DNA from: JAKACA01 sp050010115
GTDB lineage: Bacteria > Actinomycetota > Acidimicrobiia > Acidimicrobiales > Bog-793
Assembly: GCA_050010115.1 (NCBI GenBank)
Contig: JBEKLQ010000153.1
Span: 1-5,873 of the forward strand
Reading direction: 5' to 3'
DNA length: 5,873 nt
Below, piece after piece: positions 5,434 through 5,873 of this stretch; the first letter of the stretch is position 1; every line of letters begins with the position of its first letter. Both the position numbers and the translations under genes were made by a program. The notes under the pieces are model-generated. The model worked only from the letters and a program-made list of their open reading frames with translations. It was not told the DNA's origin and did not search any database.

Positions 5434-5873
5434 GCCGGGACCTCCTCGTCGTTGCAGGCATGCTCGGCCTGCTGGCCTCGGGAGCCGGCGCCGCCGCGCC
5501 GGCGAAGCTTCGGGCGGCCCTCACGGTGGCACTCACGGTGGCTGCCTGCGCCTGTGGCTTCGCCGCCGCCGCCGAGGTGCTCCACACGGGTCACACGGCC
5601 GTTGTCGAGAGCACGCGGCTCATGCCGCTCAGCAGCTTCTCTCTCGGCCTCGACCCGCTCGGCGCGCTCTTCGTCGCCGTCGCCGCCGTCGTCGGCGCCT
5701 GCGTCATGATCTTCCGCCTCGGCTACGCAGGCCACGGCCTCTCGAGCCGCACAGCTTCGAGCGCCCTTCCCCTCTTCGTGACGACGCTCCTGCTCGTCCC
5801 GGCCGCCTCCAACGTCACGTCGTTCCTCTACCTCTGGGAGCTCATGGCCCTGACCTCCCTCGTCCTCGTACTC
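5430..5873 (+). CDS. Hydrogenase-4 subunit B-like (HyfB/NuoL-type) membrane protein, partial
   Basis: The frame opens at GTG 5430, overlapping the stop of the Fe-S subunit gene (GTGA), which implies translational coupling. It stays open for 148 codons to the window edge; these proteins are usually 600-700 residues, so about a fifth is visible. Hydrophobic segments lie at roughly residues 5-22, 29-49, 75-97, 109-127 and 130-148. The block SFSLGLDPLGALF (about 69-81) and the segment LLLVPAASNVTSFLYLWELMALTSLVLVL (given in part: FLYLWELMAL) match the antiporter-like subunit family of complex I and group 4 hydrogenases; the Glu in WELMAL corresponds to the conserved Glu of the E-L-x-x-L helix used in proton or sodium transfer. 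HyfB is preferred over NuoL because of the upstream CNGC-type small subunit. It would sit in the cytoplasmic membrane as part of the ion-pumping arm. Confidence 0.8.
   Translation, partial: MSRDLLVVAGMLGLLASGAGAAAPAKLRAALTVALTVAACACGFAAAAEVLHTGHTAVVESTRLMPLSSFSLGLDPLGALFVAVAAVVGACVMIFRLGYAGHGLSSRTASSALPLFVTTLLLVPAASNVTSFLYLWELMALTSLVLVL

Noticed and set aside
1..5873. CRISPR array, tRNA or rRNA genes, toxin-antitoxin pair, phage genes
   Set aside because: I looked on both strands and saw no regularly spaced repeats, tRNA-like cloverleaf, rRNA segments or recognisable proteins of these kinds.

Overview
The window is high-GC DNA with GTG starts, strong AGGAGG-type ribosome sites and codon third positions that are mostly G or C. 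This points to an actinobacterium. The secreted-protein types on the left recall Thermoleophilia/Acidimicrobiia-like genomes, but that placement is from memory and unverified.

Left part (1-1252, minus strand): two genes for small exported proteins in tandem. The first runs off the left edge and has an in-frame amber codon just after its signal peptide. The second (425-1252) is intact, with a clear signal peptide and four cysteines. A strong hairpin between them (346-387) is a likely terminator, and a weak promoter lies in front of the broken gene.

Middle (1253-3843): a gene-poor stretch with several short dyads, then a decayed IS66-type transposase gene (plus strand, about 1623-2857). It has an internal deletion with frame change near 2112 and a second frameshift near 2790. 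A plausible IS end lies right after its stop. Beyond it, on the minus strand, is a third exported protein gene (2917-3552). The leader of this gene can fold so that its Shine-Dalgarno sequence is buried in an 8-bp hairpin, with a second, partly competing stem upstream. This is the most unusual structure in the window. Behind the leader lies the C-terminal stub of a GNAT acetyltransferase (3637-3843).

Right part (3984-5873, plus strand): a stand-alone HemK/PrmC-like methyltransferase whose catalytic NPPY motif has become VVPY. After a 169-bp gap with an AT-rich candidate promoter come the first two genes of an operon: a NuoB/HycG-type Fe-S subunit (4936-5433) and, overlapping it by 4 bp, a HyfB/NuoL-type membrane subunit that runs off the right edge. 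The order matches the start of the hydrogenase-4-like (hyc/hyf) cluster of mycobacteria (Rv0082-Rv0083). The pair would belong to a membrane-bound oxidoreductase related to group 4 [NiFe]-hydrogenases and complex I. The large subunit that would decide its activity lies outside the window.

The left half looks like an accessory region (exported proteins of unknown role, a dead IS, gene fragments). The right half looks like stable metabolic sequence.
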